Origin: Isoperla grammatica
Lineage: Eukaryota > Arthropoda > Insecta > Plecoptera > Perlodidae
DNA: 64,000 nucleotides
NCBI GenBank assembly: GCA_945910005.1
Contig: OX246745.1
Span: 43,604,251 to 43,668,250, forward strand
Reading direction: 5' to 3'
The notes under the pieces were generated by a model. That model saw only the letters and a list, made by a program, of their open reading frames with translations, did no database searches and had not been told where the DNA came from. Shown piece after piece: positions 9,914-20,994 of this stretch; positions within the stretch are counted from its first letter, which is position 1; each line of letters opens with the position of its first letter. Made by a program: the position numbers and the translations under genes.

Positions 9914-12270
9914 TCATAGAACATACTGGTTCAGGTAAGAGGGTTGTTTTATCTCTCTACCTGACCTACTAACTACTTTTGTGGCTATGGAAGTATTTTG
10001 ATTTGTTTCTGCATTAGACATATTATTTTGATTATCATTTTGAGTAAGATTTACTAAACTTCCTGAACCACCTAGATTGTCATCATCACTCATACGGACA
10101 GGTGGCATTTCATTATGTGATTTTCTTAAATGATATGAATTCCTTCTGACAATACTACCATTACCATCCTGAACCATATATGAACGTGGAGTTGTATGAG
10201 TGTTAACAACTTTTCCAGGAACCCAGCTTTTATCCTTCCTTATTACTACATTTTCTCCCTGATGAAATTCTTCCCTTTTTCTTGAATTTCTATCATAATA
10301 ACCTTTTTGAATTTCCTGGTTTTTATTTAACATGTTCTTGACATTGATTTGTACTTTGGGTTCCAAGATTGTGTTTACAGTTGGTATTTTTGTATGCAAC
10401 ACCCTACTCATGAGAAGTTGAGAAGGTGCAACGTTTGAGTTACACACAGGTGAATTGCGGTATTCTAACAAAGCCAAGTTTACATCTGTGTTTTCTGATT
10501 TACATTTCTTTAACAGTTTCTTAGCTATACCAACAGCCTTTTCAGCCAAACCATTAGATTTAGCATAGTTCGGGACTTCGGGCTTGATGTAACCACTTCA
10601 AAATCCCATGAACTTGCAAACAACTTGAATTCTAAACTGTTAAAAGGCATGTTGTCTGATCGAAGAATCTCTGGGATTCCATGCTGAGAGAAAATACCTT
10701 TCAACTCTTTGATTACGTCGTTAGCAGTTTTGCCATATTTTAGTTGTACTAATTCCAACCATTTGGAATAGTAATCCATCACTACCATGTATGTTTTATT
10801 ACCAAAGTCTAACAAATCTACTCCGACAATTTCCCATGGCCTATTAGGTATTTTTGATGGTCTTAGAGGTTCCTTTTGGTTTGCATATTGATACTTTTCG
10901 CAAGCTTTGCACTTATTTATCAACTCCTCAATGTCTCTACACATGCCGTGCCAATAAAGCACTTGTCTGGCTCTAGCCTTAGTTTTAACTATGCCCAAGT
11001 GGCTTTCATGCAGCTGTTGTAACATTTCATCTTGCAAACCACAAGGAACAACCAATTTGTTATTTACAAACAACAGATTGTCTACCGTCTGCAAATCAGT
11101 ACGGAGATTCCAAAATGACTTGAGCCTTACATCCTTTATCTGATTCTTTTCTGGCCATCCTTCCAACGTGTACTTCATGACTAGTTTAAGAATTGGGTCA
11201 CTAGTTGTCATTTCTTTAAACTGCTGTTTCCTAGTCTTACTGACAGGTAAGTATTTCTCAACTGAATGAACTATTACTGAAAGGTCCTGATCTACCTCCC
11301 CTGTATCTTTTAAGTATGCCCTGGATAATGTATCCGCAACATACATTAGTTTGCCAGGCAAATACTTTACATTCAGATCATATTTGAGTACTTTTAGCTT
11401 CATTCGCTGTAACCTAGCAGACGTCTCGTTTATGTCTTTGAGTGCTATTGCCTCGAGGGGTTTATGGTCGGTGTTGACGAGCGTATGTCTACCATATATA
11501 TAATGATGAAACTTTTGTGTGCCAAATACAATTGATAAGAATTCTTTTTCTATCTGTGCATAACGTCTTTCACAATCATTAAGACTCCTCGATGCAAAAG
11601 CTATAGGTTGACCGTTTTGGAGCAAACATGCTCCGAGACCGCCTTGAGATGCATCTGTTTGTAATGTCAAAGGTAATTTACAGTCATACATGCGTAAGAC
11701 AGGTGGGTTACTAACACATTCTTTTAGGGTCTTGATTGCCCTTTCATGCTTGTCAGACCACATCCATTCTGCATTATTTTTCACTAGTTCCCTTAAAGGT
11801 GCAGTCTTAGCTGACAAGTTCGGTATGTACTTTCCTAAGAAGTTCACCATTCCCAAAAACCGCATAAGTTCTGCCTTGTTACCAGGTGTCTCCATTTCAA
11901 CTATGGCTTTAACATTTTCCATGTCAGGACTAACACCATTTTTGGACAAAACATTACCAACAAATTTTACTGTTTTGACTTTATATTGTAATTTCTCCTT
12001 GTTAAATTTTATGCGAAACTTCCGTGCTCTATCTAGTACCTCCCTTAAGGCTATGTCATGTTCAGCTTCTGTTTTCCCAGCCACTATGATGTCGTCTATG
12101 TATATTTCAACTCATTTTATGTCTCCAAAGATCTTTGCGTTTCTCTTTTGAAATACCTCTGGGGCAGAGGAAATTCCAAAAGGCAATCTTAAGAATTTGT
12201 ACCTTCCAAAAGGTGAGCTGAACGTGCAGAGTTCGGTACTTTCTGCATCCATTTCTATTTGGTAAAATCC
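9914..12270 (-). pseudogene. Gypsy pol: partial RT, RNase H, integrase (deleted and frameshifted)
   Basis: The frame resumes after a deletion at GFYQIEMDAESTEL, then FGRYKFLRLPFGISSAPE, then an in-frame stop (TGA, about 12108) just before YIDDIIVAGKTE, the RT catalytic YxDD. RNase H begins near LTLQTDASQGGLGACLLQ and includes TDHKPLEAI. Integrase shows the zinc motif HESHLG...KCKACEKY and the core aspartates VGVDLLDFG and LRSDNMPFNS. A frameshift near 10560 moves the frame to NGLAEKAVGIAK, which holds the catalytic Glu, and on to the C-terminus ending SYLNQYVL at 9914. About 90 codons of the RT fingers, including the first catalytic Asp, appear to be missing. The copy cannot make functional RT. 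Confidence 0.9.
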
Positions 12271-13606
12271 GTCTTGCCGACTTTACTATGGGCACTGCGT
12301 TTTCGTTTAACGTTATGTGATATTGTCCTGGTACCTTTCCCAACCCTGTGAATAGATCGCTATACTCTACCATTATTTCATCTGTGGTAGGTGGTAAGCC
12401 TGTAATATCTTTTCTTACCTGGTCTAATCTCCTAACCATTTTCAGTTTAAGGAGTGCTTTCAGTCCTAACAATGGAGTTGCATTTTCGAAATCGACAACC
12501 ATGAATTCAATTTGTTCGTGGCTCGACTCGTCTTTCAACCGTGCAACGTCTAATCTAACTGTACCTACAGGACGAATACTTGTTCCACTCCATGCCACCA
12601 GTGTGGTCCCAGTCCCTGTTAAAGGCCGGTTTTCTGTTATAAACTGTTTAGCTATTTTAAATGGTAAGGTGCTTACCTCAGCTCCTGTGTCAAGTTTCAT
12701 TTTTACCTTACACCCTTCTATCATAACCTCTTCATACCAACGCGTGTCCGTGGACACATTGTCAGTCAGTGCATGAACATAGAACACATCTTCATCACTT
12801 TCACCAGGAGTTGGCCTAGGCTCATCACGGGTGCCACCTAGTTCCTCTACTGAATTGACACTTTTGCACACACTCGCGTAATGATTGAATTTTTTACACT
12901 TAACGCACTTTTTTCCATACGCGGGGCATTTTCTTTTCTCATGAACAAAGTTACAACGATCGCACTTGTACGCAGTCTCCTTGGACTGGTCTCGTCTTGT
13001 GTTCTTGTGTTGGTCTTCCGTCCGTTGTCTGTAAGCCTTCTTGATTGGTTCTACCGCAACTGGCTTCTGTAACAGCCTGGACTGCTCCTTGCTGGCTTCT
13101 GCCGCTCTGCAGTGGTCAGTTGCTGCTCGCAGGCTTAAATCTGGGACTCGAAGAAGCCGTTCTTGCAGGTCTTTGTTGAAGACTCCCAAGACAACCCGAT
13201 CTCGGATTAAGCTTTCTTCCTGCTCCCCAAAGTTGCAGGTACCAGCCAGTTTCTTGACTTCCGTCAGGAAGTGGTCGAATGTTTCGTGTTCCAACTGTAT
13301 TTTGGAAAAGAACTTAAACCTTTCAAAAACTATGTTCGTTCTAGGATTGCAGTACTCGTCGAACTTTTGGATCACTGCGTCGAGTTTACTTTTGTCTTCC
13401 TCGCTTTCGAATTTGAAAGTGTTGAATATTTCTAGCCCTTCATCTCCAATTAAGTGGAGTAATATTGCTACTTTTCTCTTGTCAGGCTTGTTACTTTTGT
13501 CTGTAGCATCCATGTACAGCATAAATCTTTGTTTCCACCTTTTCCAATTATCTGAAACATTTCCACTAAATTGCAGCTCTTTCGGAGTCTTCTCAAAGTC
13601 GGCCAT
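12107..13606 (-). pseudogene. Gypsy Gag-protease, C-terminus fused out of frame by deletion
   Basis: Starts MADFEKTPKELQFSGNVSDN at 13606, 127 bp inside the LTR. Gag core includes WKRWKQRFMLYMDATD and FDEYCNPRTNIVFERFKF. Nucleocapsid has Cys/His knuckles: YKCDRCNFVHEKRKC and KCVKCKKFNHYASVC. The aspartic protease active site is KMKLDTGAEVSTLP, with a second conserved block at FENATPLLGL. The frame reaches the pre-RT region VPIVKSARR, then a deletion junction near 12270 shifts it so that the last 47 or so residues are nonsense relative to pol. Gag and protease themselves appear intact, so particles could in principle still be made. Confidence 0.9.
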
Positions 13607-13720
13607 TGCCTCGTGGTTTTTCTAACCTTCAACAGCGCGGTCTTACAACTGAATGTTTCACTCGCGTCTGCTTTGACTCGAGCTGTCTTGTGCTACCGTT
13701 ATAATCTGCCTTTTGTTTAT

Positions 13721-13732
13721 CTTCTGACACCA
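13721..13732 (-). other. Primer-binding site, tRNA-Leu-like
   Basis: The minus strand reads TGGTGTCAGAAG immediately after the 5' LTR. TGGTGTCAG is the usual complement of tRNA-Leu 3' ends (from knowledge of such sites). It differs from the serine-type site of the element at 1-678, so the two gypsy elements belong to different families. Confidence 0.75.
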
Positions 13733-13925
13733 TGTTTTGTACTTACATTATTAATAATCACACACTATTAGGTTTGAAATACATTCTTTTATTTGGTATG
13801 ATGATCACTACATGTTTCTCTAGAGGTGCGCCATTACTCAGCATCTCGACCAGTAGCCCGACTCGTGTAGGTACTGAGTTGTGGGCGTGACTTTAACAAA
13901 GTCTCCTTTCATAGGATACATTACA
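13733..13925 (-). repeat. 5' LTR (minus-strand element)
   Basis: 193 bp, near-identical to 9697-9889. It directly abuts the primer-binding site on the inner side and the TAACC duplication on the outer side. Confidence 0.93.
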
Positions 13926-13960
13926 TAACCCACATGACGGGCTGAGTATACATACATATA

Positions 13961-15273
13961 CAGTAAACCACCAGTTATACGATGCTCAGTTGTACGATAT
14001 TTGTACATATACGATGAAAACGATTGGTCCCCACCAACTTGCTTAGTGTATATATGAAAAAAACAATCAGTTATACGATATCGGATAATACGATATTTGG
14101 GTTTATACGATGTATTTTTAGCTCCAGGCAAGTATGGAACTCTCAGTAATACGATATCTCGTTTGACAAAAGCGGTCTGGACCGCCGTGCGCTAATGAGT
14201 CATCTGGCGGGCCATTCTGCTGGCTTGATCTTATGTTGTTGCCGACGAAACTTGTGAGCCCCCCCCCCCCCCCCCTCAACCCTAGCACCGTTTCCGACCA
14301 CAGACTACCACCGGCTTGTAAAGTATGAATGAAAACGAATGACGGCTTTATTGGTCAAGTAGCTTTATGGTAGGTATCGAGCGCTGTCAGCGGCTGGTGT
14401 TCACAGACTGGGCGGGTGAGTGATTTGGGGGGGGGGGGGGGGGGTTGGAGGGGGGGAGATGTTCTGTATAACCCCCCCCCCCCATTCATGCGCCAGCCGA
14501 ACCGAACCCAACTCAACCCACAATAAAGCAGGTAGCGGGTGGATGAAGCAAGGCAGAACAGCTGTCTTTGTGTCATCGTATTGACATTCCAGTGCCACGC
14601 GAATCCTTGTTTGTCTAAAGAGTTGCTCTAAATGAACTTTCAATTTAAATTAGGACAAAAAAAACGCAAAACAAAATAATCTTGTTTTATTACGAAAGAA
14701 TTCCTAACTTATCTGCTTAAGTTATCTGTTCCCTGATACGAGCGGTGAGTGACACGGCAACGCAGCGTATGCGTGACTCACGGGTTGCTTTCACTCACCG
14801 CGTTCGCGCGCTACGTGTTGGCGGCCGATGCAGTATCAGTAGCCGCGAGCCGTGTTTCCCGCTGTCCGGGCTTCTGAACGATACGTGATCCGTGATCCGC
14901 GATATTATGAGTTCTTCTTGTAGGCCATTTATAAGCGTGCACGAATTCATTATAGCAGTCAACCATTTTTTATTTTATTAATAGATTTACCACGATTAGT
15001 TTAATGTGACAATGTTATTATGTTAATTGCTAAAAACAATAAAAGATAAAGGTTTCTTATAATCAATAAATTCAATCATTAACTGATGTGACTAGTTTAT
15101 GGCCTAACCCCTAACCCCCCCCCCCCTAACCACAACATACCACTACCCATAATTTGTTTTATAGCTGCCACATGTTCTGTGGCTGTAAATATCAATAATC
15201 AGTTGTACGATATTTTGAGTTATACGATGGCATTAGCCAGACCCTCGACGATCGTATAACTGGTGGTTTACTG
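13961..15273. mobile_element. Non-autonomous Tigger/pogo-like element, 1.3 kb
   Basis: Terminal inverted repeat CAGTAAACCACCAGTTATAC at the left and its complement GTATAACTGGTGGTTTACTG at the right, flanked by TA on both sides, as in Tc1/mariner-pogo elements. The motif GTTATACGAT or close variants recurs several times just inside both ends (subterminal repeats, possible transposase sites). No transposase frame is present. Internal long C and G runs lie at about 14259-14275, 14427-14444, 14471-14483 and 15114-15126. Confidence 0.8.
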
Positions 15274-15844
15274 TAATATGTAAGCAGGGTGTTGGAAGGT
15301 TGGGTCTGACCGCAACAAAACCAGCTGAAAGAGGACAGATGATAATTGAAAAGGGAGAAGCGATCGAAGGAAATACACGAAACAGTAGTGTGCCGTGTGC
15401 AAATATAGTACAAGTCAATAATTCACCTCATTGTGAGGATGATGGATGTTGTACTTGCAGATGTGTGAGACGCCATTTGTTGGTCGATCATATAAAGTTG
15501 GTAGGGCTACACCTGAACTGTATGAACTAATGTAATGTTGTAATGTACTTCAGTTCAGTTTCATTTTATTAGAATCCTGTAGGGTTACATGTTAATAACA
15601 TAGGATTTGTCAGGTTTGCACATTACATCTATACATCTATACATATATACAATAACAATAACAGAATTGTACCAGTTATTTAAAATACTTAACTTAGTAG
15701 AACAATAAACATAGCAAGAGAAATGAATGGCTGAAAAGTCATCATTGCATAAGAGGAAAAAAAAAAAAAAAAAAAAATAAACAGATATTATAATACAATC
15801 ATAGACATTGTAAGAAAATAGAACTAGAAAAAGAAAAACCAACC
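15274..15844. other. No gene recognised; 3' UTR of a retroelement fragment at its right end
   Basis: 15300-15530 holds a 76-codon plus-strand frame with a CEDDGCCTCRCVRRH segment that I cannot place; it may be chance. From about 15555 the minus strand looks like the 3' UTR of the RT fragment next to it. There is a 21-bp A run near 15759. Confidence 0.35.
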
Positions 15845-16118
15845 TTAATGGTATGTAAAATCTGGATTTTTCCCTTTGTTCAAGTATTCTTCCACACTGT
15901 AGAAGCAATTATCAATTAAATATTCTTTTAATGTCATTAGCTGTTTACTTGTATCCGGTATTAGTTTGATATGGGTTGGTAGATTATTGTATAAGCCCTT
16001 TCCTATATTTAATGATGATGACTGTCCTTTTTTTGTATTGCTTCTCTCTTTATGAAGGTGTCCTCTCTGTCGTGTAGCGTGCTGGTGAATTTCTTCATTT
16101 ATTATACTGTCCTCCCCT
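15845..16118 (-). pseudogene. C-terminal fragment of a non-LTR RT protein
   Basis: The minus strand is open from about 16118 to a TAA at 15845-15847. It reads INEEIHQHATRQRGHLH, then KGLYNNLPTHIK and LKEYLIDNCFYSVEEYL. This is the usual end of Jockey/CR1-like RT proteins (a G-x-x-L/LYN-x-LP block followed by L-K-x-YL-x-x-x-C-F-YS). All upstream RT motifs are missing; sequence beyond 16118 is not RT, so the fragment is 5'-truncated, as is common for retrotransposed copies. Confidence 0.65.
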
Positions 16119-16885
16119 GTATTATTATTTTTAATTTAACTGTGTATGTACTGTTACTTAAACTATAATGTTACTTTTACTTTTTATATTTTACAAATGT
16201 ATTGATGTGCACGATTCTGTAAATTAAGAATGGTATTCTACGGGATGAATGCACAGTTGATGGATATGACCTAAGCTGGTTGATGCTGGTTGTTGGTATG
16301 GTGACTCATGTGCCTTTATGTACAACTCACTGTAAATAATGTATACTATAAGTTTATATCAAATGTATTGACGTGCATTACACAATCACTAATTGTAGAA
16401 TGATGCAAGACTAAATAAATAAATAATTGAAAACAAAGAAAACGGTGCATTGGCCATTTTAATGTGGCTTTGTGTGATAAGTGCATTACTTACAGTTGGG
16501 TAAGTGGAGGCTTTTTAATTTGTTTTCTTGGAAATCTTCATAAAGCATAGATGGACATGAGCCGTCCATAAGTCATCTGTCTCAGTCAGGCGGCTATTGG
16601 TTCCCCTCGTACAGACCACAGTATGCCACTCTGCGTTGTTGTGTTCCAGTGTACTTCAGTAATCTGTACTACACACTGAAGAGTTACCCCGTCGAGTTAA
16701 GTGGAGAGTTAAGCATAGTCTACATGGGCGCTCATTGACTTCTCATCTCATACACAGGTGCCGTACTCTTTCTTTGCCTTCTCTGGTGACATGTAGATAC
16801 TATCTCATCATCCATGACAAGTATTTATGACAAACCTATATGAATTAAGGGTAAAGCAGTCAACGTTTCGATCGATGCTCGAACA
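16119..16885. other. AT-rich stretch, possible retroelement 3' tail
   Basis: No coding frame is supported. A TAAATAAATAAATAA tract near 16413-16427 resembles the simple-repeat tail of a plus-strand non-LTR retrotransposon. Confidence 0.35.
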
Positions 16886-17440
16886 ATGAATCAATACCGG
16901 TACCATAAGAAAGGTGATAAGACCGAATGCACGAACTATCATCCAGTTTCTTTACTATCATTCTTCTCAAAGTTAGAAAAGATTATGTTTAAACACCTTA
17001 AAAGAAACTCCATTTTGTCTTATGACCAACGTGGATATCGCAAAGGTTTCTCCACGACATCGGCCACCTTCCAGATGATCTACAACGTCGCAAATGCAGT
17101 AGATAAGAAACTTCAGGCAGGAGTGATTCTTCGTGACTTATCGAAGGCCTTCGACACGGTGGACCACAGGATACTTCTAAAACAGTTGCAATGTTATGGA
17201 ATTGTCGGAGCTACGGGTTGTTGGATGGAATCCTAACTGACTAACAGCAAACAGTCTGTACAGCTTGATCCTCTGTGCAAGTCCTACCACGTGGGGTACC
17301 ACAAGGTTCAATCCTAGGGCCTATTCAGTTCTCACTTCTAGTAAATGACCTTCCTGCAGGAGTAGCAGTGAAAGGAACCAGTCGCAAAATCATCCTCCTT
17401 GCAAATGATTCCAGTGCCGCAGTCGAAGCAGCTAACATAT
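16886..17440 (+). pseudogene. CR1-like reverse transcriptase, first part (split gene)
   Basis: The frame reads YHKKGDKTECTNYHPVSLL (RT motif 1 region), then QRGYRKGFSTTSATFQM and ILRDLSKAFDTVDHRILLK, which holds the first catalytic Asp. After a stop at 17234-17236 degenerate sequence still resembles VPQGSILGP and a damaged ADD region (LANDSSAAVEA). The RT then breaks off, with about 210 bp of unrelated sequence followed by a 12.5-kb TTAA-flanked insertion; its C-terminal part resumes at 30171. It is 5'-truncated and dead. Confidence 0.75.
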
Positions 17441-17647
17441 AGACTTTCCAATCACTGATTCATATGTTTCCTATTTTAAATATCGATCTTTGATTGGTCA
17501 TCGCTCACTCGTCAACAGTATTCGGAGCCAATAGGGTTGGTTTAGTCGCTTTAAATTAAAGTCCCCCACTGCAAATCAGTTTTGTTACTGAGTGGGTAGA
17601 CTCTAAATGTGAATTTATTTATTATTTTTTTTTTTATTTAGAAGAGC
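17441..17647. other. Unidentified insert between RT fragment and TTAA element
   Basis: AT-rich sequence, not RT, ending in a T-rich run (about 17620-17638). It may be a small MITE or SINE. No ends could be defined. Confidence 0.3.
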
Positions 17648-18151
17648 TTAAAGGGGTTCTCACCCGCTACACCAAAAAAATATGTTTAACTAAGGCTAAT
17701 TAGCTATGAAATTAGCGACTAAAAGGCAAAACATCGGGCTCACCATAACCCGGGAAAATAATATCAAAGTTAGTAATTTTTGAGCTAGGTCCCATCGGCG
17801 AAAATCTCCCATAAGAAATAGCATTGGGACGACCTGTATGCCTTGGGACCTTGGAGGATTCTGCTCCAAAAAAAAATGATGTGATACTTTTCGCTGCGTC
17901 TTTCTTTTCTGCGTATTTCGTATATTTTGGTTTTGTAATCGGAGCTTCCGTTCAGGTACAAAATAAAGATGTGTAATCGGGTGCTCCATTTCGATTTGAG
18001 CGTTGTTGTGCACATCGGCGATCGGCCAGTCACGCGATGCTCGGAGGAGGGGAAACGAGTGGAAGGAGGGGAGGCAGCGTCAGTCAGTCGGGGTGACGGG
18101 TTTGCATTGCATCGTCTCGTAATTGTAACACTTTGCGTATCATATTTCTCG

Positions 18152-18627
18152 ATGGCTACTGCTGTGTACCAGTTTGAGCCCGAATATTCTGCAGAAGAAT
18201 TGGCAGAAATAGAGAAAGCCAAAGAGTCTATTGAAAGTATTAGCAATGGCGATAGGAACAATAAGGAAAATTGGTGCAAATGTGAGGAATGTTCAGTTAT
18301 GCCCACAGTCGCCGAATGTATTTGTTGTGCAAAAATACCGGCTGTGAGAAGTATGTTAGAAGACAACGTGTGCATTACGTACCACCAAATATTTGATAAC
18401 TTAATTTTGATTTCATACTAATTGCAACTGAAAGAAGTAAAAAGAAATCGTATTCTATCGAACCAGTACCAAACAATTTATGGCGGCATTTAGCGTACCG
18501 ACAGTTTGTGTATTGGATTAACTCAAACACAGCTCTGGGCAAACACAACCGCGTTATTATACCTGCTTGTGTAGTGAATAAAATAAGGAATATACTGGGT
18601 TTATTCCATTTGAAGAGACATCCGTGA
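18152..18627 (+). pseudogene. P2X7 intracellular-domain (ballast-type) protein, frameshifted
   Basis: From ATG 18152 the protein starts MATAVYQFEPEYSAEELAEI, then NWCKCEECSVMPTVAECICC, the Cys-rich zinc-binding signature (CxCxxC...MPT...ECxCC) of the C-terminal intracellular domain of P2X7 receptors. A one-base shift near 18390 moves the frame to a segment holding WRHLAYRQFVYWI and NRVIIPACVVNKIR, which match the second half of the same domain (AYRxFVxW, RVVIPxCVVxxIR). Stop at 18625-18627, ten bases before a hAT element. The domain occurs alone in many invertebrate proteins, often in multicopy families. No channel part is present. It lies inside the TTAA element, so it may be captured cargo. 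Confidence 0.7.
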
Positions 18628-18860
18628 GGGTTTTATGTAGGGCTGGGCTATGACATAAAGTTCAAATATCGATATCAGGCAAAAATTTCGATATCGATAT
18701 ATCGAAAGCAATACATCTGTTTTCAATATCCCCTCCCACTTCCCAGTTTGCAGTTAAATGAAAAACAAAATATTTTCTAAACCATTGTGTCTTTTATTTA
18801 TTACTTTAGTACACTGATCTGGTCATAAAACTGTTAATGAAGGGGTATTGTATTGTTATT

Positions 18861-20430
18861 TCAGTCAAAAGTCGTTACCAATGTTGGGTAGGAACGGATT
18901 TTTTTAGTTCCGTTCCTAGGAACTAGTTCTTTTTTAAGGAACTAAGGAACGGTATAGTTCCTTTATTCCACCCAGGAACTGTGGAACGCCATAGTTCCAA
19001 TTTTCTAGGAACTGTAACTTATTTTCATAAGTTCCTTTTATTTGTACTTGACTGTACAAGCATGAAGGACGAAAGCGCCAAAACATAGTTTACTTTCAAG
19101 ATGACAGAAACGAGAAATCTAAAACAACTTTTTTTGTAATATTTCATTCTTGTCTACCCATCCCAACCCTCCACCTGCTACGCCACCCCCGCGTGGGGTC
19201 TCCAATTAGTCGCACACCGGCGCAAGTTGAAGACCCGAAACCGGTGACTAACCCAAACCGCTCTTGCGGAATAAGCGTGTCATGTCTCTTATAACTGACC
19301 AACCGTCCGACCCCTCCAATACAATCCTCATTTTGATTCCTACAAATCTCAACCATATTTTAGGCGTTATTTGCGAACCCTTGGCATTGAAAGAATGTAA
19401 TTTAAAAACTTTAATTAAATTAATTATAATAGTTATTAATAATTAATATAAATTTTAATGCATTAAGAATAAAGAATATAAAATAACCTTTTACTTTTAG
19501 TCAATGTTCTTGGTGTAGGCCTAATACCAAACCCGGATAATAACCATTGAGTCGATGGTTAGTATCCCGCTCGGCAATATCCAAAGAAAAATGGTTGTTT
19601 GCGGAAAGGAATTATTTAGAAACTTAGTTCCATTTTGAAAGGAACTAAGGAACGCCCCAGTTCCTTTTTTTTTAGAGGAACTTGGAACTGGAAAGAGTTT
19701 CTTTTTCCTTACGTGGAACTGGAACTAGGTCCATTTTTTAAGGAACTTACCCAACACTGGTCGTTACAACGAACGCCCTTACAACGAAATCATCATTTTA
19801 ACGAAATTTATTTGTGGTCCCGCCCGAATCCCTATGTTCACAATGTTAATTTGTTATCATTACAACGAAAATTCGTTATTACGAGAAGATCATTTTAACG
19901 AACAAATTTTGGTTCCCCTTGGTATTACTAAACGTTGTTACAACGAAATTATCTTCCGAAATGTGGATTATTTGGAATTCCCAGTCGCGTAGATTGGTGT
20001 TTTTCTGTATATCGCCTCGTTAGATGGGCCAGCTGGCCATCGCCGAGAGTCGGGCAAGGTCATTGGCCGCCGCAAGACGAGATCCCCCCAGCCGGCCAAT
20101 CATGATCGAGGTTACGGAGCGAGGGACGAACTGAACTGTCAACAGGCGGCTCGCTTGCATGTTGCATTCGCCAGCATATATCGCGGTCTCGCTTCCACTC
20201 ACGCGTCCTACGACTAGCGCTGTCTCTCTCTCACACATCGGACTACTTCGTCACGTCTCGCTCAGACACGATAGCACTCCATTGTTCTCTCTCGCTCGGC
20301 CGGCCGCATCTGTTCTCACTTTGCTGCCCTGCGCTAACCGCCTGCGAGCCTACTGCCCGCAACACACATGTGTAATGCAGGTTGCGGGCCACACAGGGGC
20401 CATGCGTTACCTGCCAATACTCTATTTCGA
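18861..20430. mobile_element. Tigger-derived fragment inside hAT element A
   Basis: Starts CAGTCAAAAGTCGTTAC and, after the hAT element B insertion, continues with repeated TTACAACGAA/TTTAACGAA motifs (19760-19945), typical of Tigger ends. A GC-rich segment (about 19980-20430) is clearly alike to 43123-43507 within another Tigger element. The right terminal repeat is missing. Boundaries are approximate. Confidence 0.55.
18879..19759. mobile_element. hAT-type MITE B with AGGAAC subrepeats
   Basis: Ends CAATGTTGGGTAGGAAC and TTACCCAACACTG, flanked by perfect 8-bp repeats GTCGTTAC (18871-18878 and 19760-19767). CAGTGTTGGG-type termini with 8-bp duplications are hAT features. Subterminal AGGAACTAAGGAAC-like repeats occur in both orientations. 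The internal 19144-19356 minus-strand frame has no known motif. Confidence 0.88.
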
Positions 20431-20518
20431 TATTCAACCAAATATCGATATCGAATAAATCGGCTCGTATCGATATCGTATCGAAATATCGATTTCCTTG
20501 CCCAGCCCTAGTTTTACG

Positions 20519-20954
20519 TGACTGATCTAAACTTTAATTTATTTCTTCTCCGTGACATAGTAAAATATTTAATAGGTATCATTGTTTTTAATCTTTTTGC
20601 ATTGAAGGTAGCATAACATTACACGGAAGCCTACATAACATATACCTAAATAATAATAATATAGATTTTTGCAAAGCGGGTGTGCAGTTGCTAGTTGCTA
20701 GTGAACAAACAACTGTTTTGCCGGTTTCAATTTCAATTTTCATTCAGTCCACTTGAAGGAAGAGGATCGTCATCCTTTGTCCCTTTGTTGTTGCAACCGT
20801 ACACATAACAACACGGCATTATATTATTTACAATAAAGAAAATAATTGTCAATAAATAATATAGCTTTGATAACAGACACAGTTCAAGACACACAGTTAT
20901 ACACCATACACGAGAATGCACACACATGGGAAAACTAAGCTTCATCCGTACACC

Positions 20955-20994
<40 letters not shown>

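Larger units (their letters stand above)
9697..13925 (-). mobile_element. Ty3/gypsy LTR retrotransposon with two LTRs and TSD, internally deleted
   Basis: Two 193-bp LTRs bound the element, which is flanked by TAACC on both sides (9692-9696 and 13926-13930), the 5-bp duplication typical of integrase. On the minus strand the order is LTR, tRNA-Leu-type primer site, gag with zinc knuckles, protease, partial RT, RNase H, integrase, polypurine tract, LTR. RT-RNase H before integrase is the Ty3/gypsy order. I counted two mismatches between the LTRs, so insertion is recent, yet the coding region has a deletion, a stop and a frameshift. Confidence 0.93.
18638..20510. mobile_element. hAT-type element A with nested insertions
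   Basis: Termini TAGGGCTGGGC (left) and GCCCAGCCCTA (right), followed inward by ATCGATATCG-rich subterminal repeats. The 8-bp flanks are GTTTTATG (18630-18637) and GTTTTACG (20511-20518), one mismatch, consistent with a hAT target duplication. The interior is a Tigger-derived fragment, itself split by a second hAT element. No transposase. Confidence 0.8.

Noticed and set aside
17969..18151. N-terminal extension of the P2X7-domain frame
   Set aside because: The ATG at 18152 begins the conserved YQFEPEY segment; the upstream open part has low-complexity basic sequence and no family match.
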